Source: Flavobacteriaceae bacterium UBA980 | Lineage (GTDB): Bacteria; Bacteroidota; Bacteroidia; Flavobacteriales; Flavobacteriaceae | Assembly (NCBI GenBank): GCA_002292265.1 | Contig: DBBQ01000061.1 | Location: forward strand, 1 to 64,000 | Reading direction: 5' to 3' | Length of the DNA stretch: 64,000 nucleotides | Shown: positions 1-7,267 of the stretch, in pieces | Layout of the letters: the number at the start of each line of letters is the position of its first letter | Position numbering within the stretch: the stretch's first letter is position 1 | Made by a program: the position numbers and the translations under genes | Notes under the pieces: generated by a model | The model's database searches: none | What the model was told of the DNA's origin: nothing | Seen by the model: only the letters and a program-made list of their open reading frames with translations

Positions 1-71
1 CAATTGAAGCAAGGAAAGGGCAGAGAAAAGGGTAAAAAAAGGAAAGGATAGTATAAAGCTTTAAAAATTTG

Positions 72-79
72 TATATTTG
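72..79 (+). promoter_or_regulatory. candidate -7 element upstream of the sigma factor gene
   Basis: TATATTTG matches the Bacteroidota -7 consensus TAnnTTTG. It lies about 85 bp before the sigma-factor ATG in an AT-rich leader. No convincing TTG -33 element is visible at the right spacing, so this is a weak call. The rest of bases 1-163 holds no gene that I can recognise. Confidence 0.3.
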
Positions 80-163
80 TGCAAAATAGTTTGCCTATAG
101 CATAAAATTACTTTTAAACATTACGGAATTTTTAAACATTTCAGTTAACTAAGTAATTTAATT

Positions 164-757
164 ATGCACTCCAATCAATCTTCTCAGCTCACAGATGCAC
201 AACTGGTTTCAAGCTACCTCGACGGTTCTGAATACGCACTAGAACAGCTGATTAATCGCCATCAACTTCAGATCTTTAATTTTATTAATTTTAAAATTAA
301 TGATCGCGACACTTCTGAAGACCTTTTTCAAGACACCTTTATCAAAGTAATCCGCACACTAAAGAGTGGGGCTTATAATGAAGAGGGGAAATTTCTGCCT
401 TGGGTCATGCGTATTGCACACAATTTGGTAATCGACCATTTTAGAAAAAGCAATCGCATTCCAACTGTAGGGAAAAAAGAGGATTTTGATATTTTTCAAT
501 TCATTTCTGATAAGTCACCAAATGCGGAAAGTACGCTTGTCCAAGAACAGGTTTTAAAGGATCTTCAAAAATTGATTCAGGAATTGCCTGAAGATCAAAA
601 AGAGGTATTGATCATGCGTTTATACCGCGATATGAGCTTTAAAGAAATCGCCGAAAACACCAATGTTAGTATCAATACAGCTTTGGGAAGAATGCGATAC
701 GCCATTATCAATCTGCGTAAATTGATTACCGAACATCAAATTATTTTAGAAGTCTAG
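164..757 (+). CDS. ECF-type RNA polymerase sigma factor
   Basis: A 197-residue sigma-70 family protein of the extracytoplasmic-function size class that would direct RNA polymerase to a specific promoter set. The sigma-2 region (about residues 22-95) carries the expected helices, including SEDLFQDTFIKV and FLPWVMRIAHNLVIDHFRK. The sigma-4 region (about 135-190) has the helix-turn-helix ELPEDQKEVLIMRLY...SFKEIAENTNVS. The start is the first ATG after a stretch rich in stops. A 47-codon gene follows 46 bp downstream on the same strand. I see no anti-sigma factor with a membrane segment next to it, so its control is unclear. Family confidence is high; the regulon cannot be read from the sequence. 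Confidence 0.93.
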   Translation: MHSNQSSQLTDAQLVSSYLDGSEYALEQLINRHQLQIFNFINFKINDRDTSEDLFQDTFIKVIRTLKSGAYNEEGKFLPWVMRIAHNLVIDHFRKSNRIPTVGKKEDFDIFQFISDKSPNAESTLVQEQVLKDLQKLIQELPEDQKEVLIMRLYRDMSFKEIAENTNVSINTALGRMRYAIINLRKLITEHQIILEV

Positions 758-803
758 CAATTTTTGATGTTTTTTGCCGTTCTTAGTAGTATAGAATTCA
801 TTT

Positions 804-947
804 ATGGCAAAAAACTACTTTCAAGACAAGTCTGTTACTTCTGAATGGGTGCCGAGCAAGTATGTGATTCAACGTATTTTGGCATTTTCAAAGGCTTATC
901 AAGAGACTAAGGAAGAAAAAGATCCTTTAGATTTACTTAAGAATTAA
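804..947 (+). CDS. small 47-residue protein following the sigma factor
   Basis: An ATG-initiated frame of 47 codons, beginning MAKNYFQDKSVTSEWVPSKY and ending DPLDLLKN. It is soluble, charged and has no membrane segment or cysteine. It starts 46 bp after the sigma-factor stop on the same strand and probably shares its transcript. The last 11 bp overlap the 3' end of the convergent nth gene. I believe similar short proteins sit next to this sigma factor in other Flavobacteriia, but this is from memory. The length, ATG start, protein-like composition and position support a real gene. Function is unknown; a role in sigma-factor control is only a guess. Confidence 0.6.
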   Translation: MAKNYFQDKSVTSEWVPSKYVIQRILAFSKAYQETKEEKDPLDLLKN

Positions 948-1584
948 ACTTCTTCAGCACTGATTTTCTTCCAATAGTACGGGTGATAACGTCCTTTTCT
1001 AAATCCCATCCTCTGGCTGGCGAACACTCCCTGCCGTACCAAATAATTTGGAGGTGTAAATCATTCCACAATTCTTCTGGAAAGAGGCGTTTGGCGTCTT
1101 TTTCCGTTTGAACAACATTCTTTCCATTTGAAAATCCCCAACGGTACATAAGTCTATGTATGTGCGTATCTACAGGAAAGGTTGGAATACCAAAGGCTTG
1201 TGCCATCACTACAGCAGCTGTTTTATGTCCTACTGCTGGGAGCTCCTCCAATTCCTTATAGGTTTGGGGAACTTTGCCCTGATGTTTTTCCAAAAGTATA
1301 TGAGAAAGGCCATAAATCCCTTTTGATTTCATCGGGGATAATCCAACTGGGCGAATGATGTCACGTATTTCTTCTACGCTCAGTTTGATCATCTCTTTTG
1401 GCGTTTTGGCCTTGGCAAATAGCAGCGGGGTGATTTGATTCACACGAACGTCAGTGCTTTGTGCGGAAAGTAACACGGCGATGAGTAGAGTGAACGGATC
1501 GCTGTGATCCAAGGGAATTGGAATTTCTGGATAGAGGTTCTGTAAGGCTTTGATCACAAAGTCAACTTTTTCTTTTTTGGTCAT
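937..1584 (-). CDS. nth: endonuclease III, lacking the iron-sulfur cluster
   Basis: A DNA glycosylase/AP lyase of the HhH-GPD superfamily (215 residues) that removes oxidised pyrimidines in base excision repair. The helix-hairpin-helix is LPAVGHKTAAVVM (about 115-127), with the catalytic lysine K121. The catalytic aspartate D139 lies in PVDTHIHR. The classical C-terminal C-x6-C-x2-C-x5-C motif that binds a 4Fe-4S cluster is absent: the only cysteine in the protein is C187, in YGRECSPARGWD. Loss of the cluster is, to my knowledge, usual in flavobacterial Nth. The gene is monocistronic and divergent from bcp. Its 3' end overlaps the small gene at 804-947. Confidence 0.93.
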   Translation of the reverse strand: MTKKEKVDFVIKALQNLYPEIPIPLDHSDPFTLLIAVLLSAQSTDVRVNQITPLLFAKAKTPKEMIKLSVEEIRDIIRPVGLSPMKSKGIYGLSHILLEKHQGKVPQTYKELEELPAVGHKTAAVVMAQAFGIPTFPVDTHIHRLMYRWGFSNGKNVVQTEKDAKRLFPEELWNDLHLQIIWYGRECSPARGWDLEKDVITRTIGRKSVLKKFNS

Positions 1585-1588
1585 TCTT

Positions 1589-1617
1589 TTGTATTCTTAA
1601 TAGCTTTTGTAATTTAG
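1589..1617 (+). promoter_or_regulatory. probable bcp promoter
   Basis: TTG at 1589-1591, an 18-nt spacer and TAATTTAG at 1610-1617 fit the Bacteroidota pattern TTG-N(17-23)-TAnnTTTG with one mismatch. The -7 element ends 15 nt before the bcp ATG, giving a very short leader. Confidence 0.45.
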
Positions 1618-1632
1618 AAAAAAAAATAAGTT

Positions 1633-2085
1633 ATGAAGACATTACAAGTAGGGGATTCGGTGCCCCATTTTTCCGTAGTAGACGATAGAGGAAAGACCCA
1701 GTCACTAGGCGATTATAAAGATCAAAAAGTAGTTGTTTTCTTTTATCCCAAAGCCAATACACCCGGTTGTACCGCAGAGGCTTGCGATTTGAGAGATCAT
1801 TACAAAGAATTACAGGAGGCAGGGTATGCCCTTCTAGGAGTTAGTGCAGATTCGGTAAAAATGCAACGCAATTTTTCCGAAAAGTTTGACTTTCCTTTTC
1901 CTTTATTGGCAGATGAGAACAAAGAAGTCATCAATGCCTTTGGTGTATGGGGACTTAAAAAGTTTATGGGTAAAGAATACGACGGCATTCATCGTAAAAC
2001 GTTTATCATCGACGAAAAAGGAGTCGTAGAACGTGTCATTGATAAGGTCAAAACGAAAGAGCACGCAGCTCAGATCTTAGAATAG
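1633..2085 (+). CDS. bcp: thioredoxin-dependent thiol peroxidase (Bcp/PrxQ)
   Basis: An atypical 2-Cys peroxiredoxin of 150 residues that reduces hydroperoxides in the cytoplasm using thioredoxin. The active site is NTPGCTAEACDLRD, with peroxidatic C46 and resolving C51 five residues later, the PrxQ spacing. Length is normal for the family and the ATG start directly precedes the thioredoxin fold. There is no signal peptide. The gene is single, divergent from nth, and followed by a strong inverted repeat that can terminate transcription. Confidence 0.95.
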   Translation: MKTLQVGDSVPHFSVVDDRGKTQSLGDYKDQKVVVFFYPKANTPGCTAEACDLRDHYKELQEAGYALLGVSADSVKMQRNFSEKFDFPFPLLADENKEVINAFGVWGLKKFMGKEYDGIHRKTFIIDEKGVVERVIDKVKTKEHAAQILE

Positions 2086-2108
2086 CCCATTAAGACAAGA
2101 AAAATATG

Positions 2109-2134
2109 GCGGTTGGTTCTCACCAACCGCTTTT
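2109..2134. terminator. bidirectional intrinsic terminator
   Basis: A perfect 8-bp stem, GCGGTTGG / CCAACCGC, with a 6-nt loop is followed by TTTTGTTGTT on the plus strand. It lies between the convergent bcp and alpha/beta-hydrolase genes. This is one of the few clear hairpin terminators in the window. Confidence 0.8.
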
Positions 2135-2138
2135 GTTG

Positions 2139-2979
2139 TTATAAGCCTGCAATTTCTAAAAGAATCTTTGCGAGTTCCCCAGGTTGAGAAAAATTAGGAG
2201 TTTGACTTGTGTTCAAGCTGAATACTTTTTCTACTTTTCCCTGATACATACTCCGCTGAACGGCAATTGGAATGGCGCGGTCTTCCGTACATTCGATATA
2301 GTACTTCGGAAGCATTCCAAAGTTTTTATCTGTGATTTCAAGTTCATAGCCTAAAGGAGCTACGGGCTCTGGAATAATACTGGGTTTGGCAGCCTCAAAG
2401 GCTTCTAGCGGGATATCGTGTACAAAGACGTTGTGCATTTCGGCTTCTTTGACCAATGCATATTCTTCGTTTTCTGTAAGATAAAAATTCTCTACTGCCT
2501 TTGAACCTTCTACCCCTGAGACCACAAAAAAAAGAGCCTCCCTCAGGAAGTAAAAAGGCCATGAGATAGACTAGTTTTTCAATCTTCTCAGGATGTAATT
2601 CCGCTACACGACTGATGGTAATACCATTAAAGCTGTGCCCCACTAAGATTACGGGCTCCTTTTGGGTGTCCAGAAGATCCGTAATAGTTTTTACATAGCG
2701 CCCCATTGAAATTTCGCTGGAAGGGTTTGCATCGTTGCCATGGCCGGGTAAGTCGGGTGTAAAGACATAATGTCCTGCCTCAAGTAATGGTTTTGCTACC
2801 TGTTCCCATTGCCAACCGCCTAACCAAGCAGAATGAACCAATAAAAAACGCGCTTGACGCGTTTCAGGTGCCGTCTCTGTAATTTCTGAGTTATCGGTTG
2901 TATTCAATTTTTGGGTGTTTTTACAGCTGCTGAGACTCAAGATGAGTAGGCACAGTAGTGCTAGATTGGATTTGTACAT
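2139..2979 (-). pseudogene. alpha/beta-hydrolase lipoprotein gene with a frameshift in an A8 tract
   Basis: Two overlapping minus-strand frames together encode one alpha/beta hydrolase of about 280 residues. The N-terminal part (start at 2979) has a lipoprotein signal, LLILSLSSC, then FLLVHSAWLGGWQWE, DLPGHG and the nucleophile elbow GHSFNG. The C-terminal part (to 2139) supplies YIECTEDRAIPIAVQR and the end of the fold. The join is at the A8 run at 2526-2533 (T8 in the coding strand): removing one base gives a continuous reading GGSFFVVSGVEG. The gene is therefore a recent pseudogene, a sequencing error in a homopolymer, or rescued by slippage. The intact protein would resemble EstC/hydroxynitrile-lyase-like hydrolases anchored in the envelope. 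Confidence 0.8.
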
Positions 2980-3074
2980 GATATAGGATTTGGATTAAAT
3001 AAATTTAAATTTAGCTAAAACTAAAAGTTAAACTAGGGATGGTCTTCCTTTTAACGGTTTTTTAATACTTAAAC

Positions 3075-3827
3075 CTAGCTTCTTAAATCGGTTAGAAGTT
3101 CTTTATATAATCGTTTTACATATAGGTTTCCAAAACCATAGTGGGCTTCTCGTTTGCAGAACACGTGAAAGATAAGGTCAAATTCCTTTGTGTTCAATTC
3201 TTCGAGTATTTGTTTTAGTTCTTCTTTTGGACGTCCTATGCCTTCTGAGGGGAAACGCTCTATATGGTACGCTACTGCGCCTGGGACAAAAGGAAAGCTG
3301 TCTTGCAGTCCGGCTGCTACTGTTTTTAAGCGATCGAAATCTGATTTTTGAAAGGCCTCCCAAAGAAAAGCCCAAGAGGTAAGATCCTCTAGCGGCAAAC
3401 GCTGTTTGTAGCAGTGTTCTAATTCGCTGCGACTTACTTTTCCAAACGCATAGGGAGTGTGTTGTGGAGGGTGTACCAAAAAAAGAGCACCCTGATGCTC
3501 TTTTTTTTGGAGTAAAAAGAGGCAAAACCACAGATTGACTTGACAAAACAAATCGTCTTCAAACCAGAGATTGATTTCCGCGGAATCGGGGAGTTTTAGA
3601 ATTTGATAAAATAGAGCTGCAACCTCTTTTTTATACTCTAGTTGAACTTCTTTCCCGTAGTGTTCGTTGAGGTAGGTTTTTCGTTCTTCAAAAAATTGGG
3701 ACAGCGAACTCTCACGTACAGGACCTTCCACCAAACATTCCCTGCAGACCAGTCTAGTTCCTTCTACTGAATCGGGAAATTGATGGAGAAGTGCGTCTCC
3801 GTTGAGAATGTGATAAGCAGTTTTCAT
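3075..3827 (-). CDS. DUF1835 domain protein
   Basis: A 250-residue protein starting MKTAYHILNGDALLHQFP, with the DUF1835 N-terminal signature RLVCRECLVEGP at about residues 25-36. There is no signal peptide or membrane segment, so it is probably cytoplasmic. The function of DUF1835 is not established. The next upstream minus-strand gene, a 476-residue conserved protein, ends 45 bp away and the two may be cotranscribed. The family call rests on the N-terminal motif; the rest of the chain is poorly characterised. Confidence 0.72.
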   Translation of the reverse strand: MKTAYHILNGDALLHQFPDSVEGTRLVCRECLVEGPVRESSLSQFFEERKTYLNEHYGKEVQLEYKKEVAALFYQILKLPDSAEINLWFEDDLFCQVNLWFCLFLLQKKEHQGALFLVHPPQHTPYAFGKVSRSELEHCYKQRLPLEDLTSWAFLWEAFQKSDFDRLKTVAAGLQDSFPFVPGAVAYHIERFPSEGIGRPKEELKQILEELNTKEFDLIFHVFCKREAHYGFGNLYVKRLYKELLTDLRS

Positions 3828-3872
3828 AAGATGGAAAGACCAAGTAAGGATAAAGATAAAGCGAAAAAAAAG

Positions 3873-5303
3873 CTAAGACTTAATCCCAAACATTTGATTT
3901 TTCTTAATGAGTTCGGCAATTCCTTCGGGCAGGTGTTTTTCCCAGTCAGGTTCTCCATCGCGAATTTGTTGAAGAATTTTTCTACTAAAAATGTTGAGAT
4001 ACTCTTCTTCAAAATCAAAAATATCGATCACCTTCCCGTTATATTTAAAGAATTTGTAGAAATCCTTCATTCGGGGGTGGAGCTTGAGGTTGGTACTGTT
4101 GATGACCGTGCCGTTATCGTCTTTCATCGGGTAGAGATACACTTTGAGGTTGTTGTAAAACATCTTTCCAAAGGCTTCTAGTATTCCTCCCCCCAGGTCT
4201 TGGTAGTATTGTTCATCAAAAATTTCCACAAAATTGTTGACTCCCATGCTCAATGCCATTTGTTTTTTGGTGTATTGGGAAAGGTAGTCCACCAGCTTGT
4301 AGTATTCTTTAAAATTTGAAATCATGACCACATGACCCAAAGAACAGAGCAGTTTGGCGCGATCCATAAAGTCTTTCTCGTCAATTTCACCCTGTGCGCG
4401 TAGGTTGGAAAGGGTAATTTCAAAAATCACTACCGTTTTTTCTTCTTCTACTTCAGATTCATGGATAAAGGCATCGAGAGCTTTTTCAAACATATCGATA
4501 TTAACCCGTGTTACAGGTCGAAAGCTACCCCGCAGGGTGAGGATATTCTTTTTGTATAGCTCTCGTGCAGGTAAGATGTTATTGCCTTCAGGATTGAACA
4601 TGACTGCGTCGGTCATGCCGTTGCGAACCAGTTGTAAACTCATCAAACGATTGTCCACCCCCTTAAACAAGGGTCCTTTAAAATTGATCGTATCAATTTC
4701 TATGGCATCTTCATCGATATTGTCGTACAGGTAACGCAAGAGCTTTTTAGGTTCTTGGTATTTGTAAAAGGCACCATAAACTAGGTTGACCCCGATGAGG
4801 CCCAATACCTCCTGCTGGAGGCGTGCTTCCGTTTGATGAAAACGAACGTGGAGTGTGATTTCGCTATAGGGTTGCTTTGGATCGACTTGATATCGAATTC
4901 CCATCCAACCGTGGCCCTTAAATTTTTTTGCAAAATCTATAGTGGTTACCGTATTGGCATAGGTAAAGAACATTTTTTTGGGATTTTCTTCTCGGGAAAT
5001 GCGCTCTTCAAGAAGTTGCATTTCGTGATCCAACATTTTATTCAGACGCGCTTCGGTGACATAACGTTTGTCGTCTTCTTCACCATAGATGTTGTCACTA
5101 AAGTTTTTATCATAGGCGCTAATGGTTTTCGCGATGGTTCCTGAAGCACCTCCAGAGCGAAAAAAATGTCGCGCTACCTCTTGTCCTGCACCAATTTCAG
5201 CAAAGGTACCATAGATGTATTTGTTTAAATTGATGCGAAGGGCTTTGGCTTCGACGGAGGGCCGGTTTTCCAATTCAGTTTCTCCGGGTAATTGTTCGGA
5301 CAT
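3873..5303 (-). CDS. conserved 476-residue protein of unclear function
   Basis: A long soluble protein with no signal peptide or membrane segment. Conserved-looking stretches include LNKYIYGTFAEIGAGQEVARHF near residue 25, GASGTIAKTISAYDKNFSD, and RGSFRPVTRVNIDM in the middle. I recall database relatives labelled nicotinate-nucleotide adenylyltransferase, but I see no convincing nucleotidyltransferase (H/T)xGH motif and do not adopt that name. Composition matches its neighbours. It is divergent from the MBL-fold hydrolase and lies 45 bp upstream of the DUF1835 gene, so the pair may form an operon. The ORF is certain; the function is not. Confidence 0.75.
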   Translation of the reverse strand: MSEQLPGETELENRPSVEAKALRINLNKYIYGTFAEIGAGQEVARHFFRSGGASGTIAKTISAYDKNFSDNIYGEEDDKRYVTEARLNKMLDHEMQLLEERISREENPKKMFFTYANTVTTIDFAKKFKGHGWMGIRYQVDPKQPYSEITLHVRFHQTEARLQQEVLGLIGVNLVYGAFYKYQEPKKLLRYLYDNIDEDAIEIDTINFKGPLFKGVDNRLMSLQLVRNGMTDAVMFNPEGNNILPARELYKKNILTLRGSFRPVTRVNIDMFEKALDAFIHESEVEEEKTVVIFEITLSNLRAQGEIDEKDFMDRAKLLCSLGHVVMISNFKEYYKLVDYLSQYTKKQMALSMGVNNFVEIFDEQYYQDLGGGILEAFGKMFYNNLKVYLYPMKDDNGTVINSTNLKLHPRMKDFYKFFKYNGKVIDIFDFEEEYLNIFSRKILQQIRDGEPDWEKHLPEGIAELIKKNQMFGIKS

Positions 5304-5339
5304 ACTCGTTTTTAAGTTGGTTTTTCAAATCTACAAAGA

Positions 5340-5370
5340 TTGTGCAATTAAAGGACAAAGATTACCTTTG
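5340..5370 (+). promoter_or_regulatory. promoter of the MBL-fold hydrolase gene, predicted leaderless
   Basis: TTG at 5340-5342, a 20-nt spacer and TACCTTTG at 5363-5370 match the Bacteroidota consensus exactly. The -7 element ends 6 nt before the ATG at 5377, so the predicted transcription start falls at or next to the start codon. Confidence 0.6.
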
Positions 5371-5376
5371 AAAAAC

Positions 5377-6147
5377 ATGATCAAAGTTACTTTTTTAGGT
5401 ACTGGAACTTCTCAGGGGATTCCTGTGATTGGGAGTACCCACCCAGTATGTTTGAGCAGTGATCCAAAGGACAAGCGCTTGCGGGTTTCAATACTAGTGC
5501 AGTGGGAGGACATCAATTTGGTAGTGGACTGCGGCCCGGATTTCAGACAGCAGATGCTTCGTGAAAATCTTCAACATTTGGATGGTATCATGTTTACTCA
5601 TGAACATGCGGATCACAGTGCAGGAATGGATGATATTCGTCCCTTTTTCTTTCGCCAGGGGGCTATTCCCATGTACGGAAGCCAAAGGGTGATGGACAAT
5701 TTCACTCAGCGGTTTAATTATATTTTTTCCAACGAAAATAAATATCCAGGGGCGCCTTCAGTAGACATTCATAGAATCAGCTCAAAACATTCTTTTGATT
5801 TTAAAGGAAAAAAAATCACCCCAGTTGAAGTTCTCCACGATCAGCTCCCTGTTCTGGGGTATCGCATTGATGATTTTTGTTATCTCACCGATGTAAAAAC
5901 AGTCAGTGATCAAGAACAAGAAAAGTTAAAAGGCCTTGACATTCTCGTTTTAAATTGTCTACGAAAGGAAGTGCACTCAAGCCATTTGAATCTTGAAGAA
6001 GCCTTACATCTGATTGAAAAACTCAAGCCCAAACGCTCTTATTTAACCCATATCAGCCATTTAATGGGATTTCATGAGGAAGTCAGTACAGAATTGCCTC
6101 CAAATGTTTTTTTAGCCTATGACACCCTAAGCCTAAGCTCAACCTAA
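5377..6147 (+). CDS. MBL-fold metallohydrolase (PhnP/RNase Z-like)
   Basis: A 256-residue metallo-beta-lactamase-fold hydrolase. Metal ligands are seen in HEHADH (residues 75-80), with a further aspartate in VVDCGPDF and histidines in VLHDQ and THISH. The N-terminus FLGTGTSQGIPVIG is typical of PhnP-like cyclic-phosphate phosphodiesterases. I chose the ATG at 5377 because it directly precedes this conserved motif; the open frame extends upstream, but those residues are unrelated and would cross the promoter. Substrate is not predictable: a cyclic nucleotide, cyclic phosphate or lipoate-related ester are all possible. A 158-residue gene follows after 9 bp. Confidence 0.88.
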   Translation: MIKVTFLGTGTSQGIPVIGSTHPVCLSSDPKDKRLRVSILVQWEDINLVVDCGPDFRQQMLRENLQHLDGIMFTHEHADHSAGMDDIRPFFFRQGAIPMYGSQRVMDNFTQRFNYIFSNENKYPGAPSVDIHRISSKHSFDFKGKKITPVEVLHDQLPVLGYRIDDFCYLTDVKTVSDQEQEKLKGLDILVLNCLRKEVHSSHLNLEEALHLIEKLKPKRSYLTHISHLMGFHEEVSTELPPNVFLAYDTLSLSST

Positions 6148-6156
6148 TAGTCACTT

Positions 6157-6633
6157 ATGAAATTTAAAATTGTTCTTTATCTATTCCTATTTGCTTGTAT
6201 CGTTCTTTTTTATCAAATTTTCAATACCAATAAAATCTTGAATCATCAAGACGAGCTAATTCAAAACCAGTATCAAACGCAACTACAACTCAAAGACTCC
6301 CTTGCCAAATTAAAGCGATTTCAAGATACGTTTGCCTATTTTTCGTTAGCGGGTAATTCAAATATAAAGGAAGAAATAACAAATTCATCACTGCTGGAAA
6401 AACAAGTGCGTGAGCAGTTGCTCACAATGAATACAGGTAAAGGACTGAAAGCACTCCTAAAGTTAAGCTCAGGTCGATTTTTAATCGACAAGGTAAAAGT
6501 TGTCAATCAGGAATGGGTCCTCATCGGTTTTAAATCGGATAAAAATTGGGGACAGGCGCTGTTGGATTACAAGCAGCAAGCCTCTGGCGACTTTGATTTT
6601 AACGTGATCAGGTTTTTTGAAAAATCTCTATAA
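6157..6633 (+). CDS. membrane-anchored hypothetical protein
   Basis: A 158-residue protein with one N-terminal hydrophobic helix (about residues 4-22, IVLYLFLFACIVLFYQIF). A coiled-coil-prone segment (about 28-58) and a small C-terminal domain containing SSGRFLIDKVKVVNQEWVLIGF follow. It is probably anchored in the inner membrane with most of the chain in the periplasm. It follows the MBL-fold gene by 9 bp, so the two are likely cotranscribed. The final 6 bp overlap the convergent esterase gene. I do not recognise the family. Confidence 0.7.
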   Translation: MKFKIVLYLFLFACIVLFYQIFNTNKILNHQDELIQNQYQTQLQLKDSLAKLKRFQDTFAYFSLAGNSNIKEEITNSSLLEKQVREQLLTMNTGKGLKALLKLSSGRFLIDKVKVVNQEWVLIGFKSDKNWGQALLDYKQQASGDFDFNVIRFFEKSL

Positions 6634-7257
6634 TTCGGTCTTTTCCAGCCACCCTAAAAGTCGTGTAAAGTTTTCCTGCGAAACGCTGTGTCCTTCAGGA
6701 AACTCGTGATATTCTATTTCGGTATATTTTTCGCTAAAAGGCAAAATGGTAGCTCTTGCTTTTTCTACTGGGATGACAACATCCGAGATGCCATGGGCTG
6801 CATAGGCCAAAAAGGTCGGAGGTTGTGAGGTGTCCACACTTTCGTGTACCAATCCGCTAAGCGCTACAATTCGGCGAATCTTTTTGGGGGTGCTAAAAGC
6901 CAGTGCCCAGCTTAAAATTGACCCTTGACTAAAACCTAATAAGCTGATATCATTAGAGTTAAGATCATATTTTTTAATTAAAAGATTAATGTTCTCATTC
7001 AATAAATCTACCGCACTCCAGGCCGCTTCCAGTTCAGAAGTAAATGTACCGTCTTCCTTAGGATAAAGTGGGTACCAAGCGTAACCGCCCGGGGATAAAT
7101 TTAGTGGGGCTTGTAGGGCAATGATTGTATGTGATTTCGGAAGATAAGGCGCAAAGGAAAATAAATCGTTTGCATGACTTCCATACCCGTGAATTAAAAA
7201 GATTACAGGACTTTTTTCGAGCGTGTTTATTCCTTGACGGATGCGATATTCTAGCAT
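6628..7257 (-). CDS. carboxylesterase / phospholipase-like alpha/beta hydrolase
   Basis: A 209-residue serine hydrolase of the YpfH/carboxylesterase type. The nucleophile elbow GFSQGS places the catalytic serine at S110, with D159 (GISDVVIP) and H190 (PEGHSVS) completing the triad. The oxyanion region is FLIHGYGSHANDL. No signal peptide is present, so it is cytoplasmic. It is the last gene of a minus-strand series, 10 bp after the dihydroorotase-like gene. It probably cleaves short acyl esters; the true substrate is unknown. Confidence 0.87.
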   Translation of the reverse strand: MLEYRIRQGINTLEKSPVIFLIHGYGSHANDLFSFAPYLPKSHTIIALQAPLNLSPGGYAWYPLYPKEDGTFTSELEAAWSAVDLLNENINLLIKKYDLNSNDISLLGFSQGSILSWALAFSTPKKIRRIVALSGLVHESVDTSQPPTFLAYAAHGISDVVIPVEKARATILPFSEKYTEIEYHEFPEGHSVSQENFTRLLGWLEKTEL

Positions 7258-7267
7258 AAATTGAATT

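Noticed and set aside
3178-3546. Open frame of 122 codons inside the DUF1835 gene
   Set aside because: It is a shadow frame on the same strand within a supported gene; the product is rich in Arg/Ser and lacks structure.
3780-4181. Open frame of 133 codons antisense to the junction of two minus-strand genes
   Set aside because: It is fully explained by the DUF1835 and 476-residue genes on the opposite strand.
3873-5303. Naming the 476-residue protein nicotinate-nucleotide adenylyltransferase
   Set aside because: The label is remembered from databases and no catalytic motif supports it.
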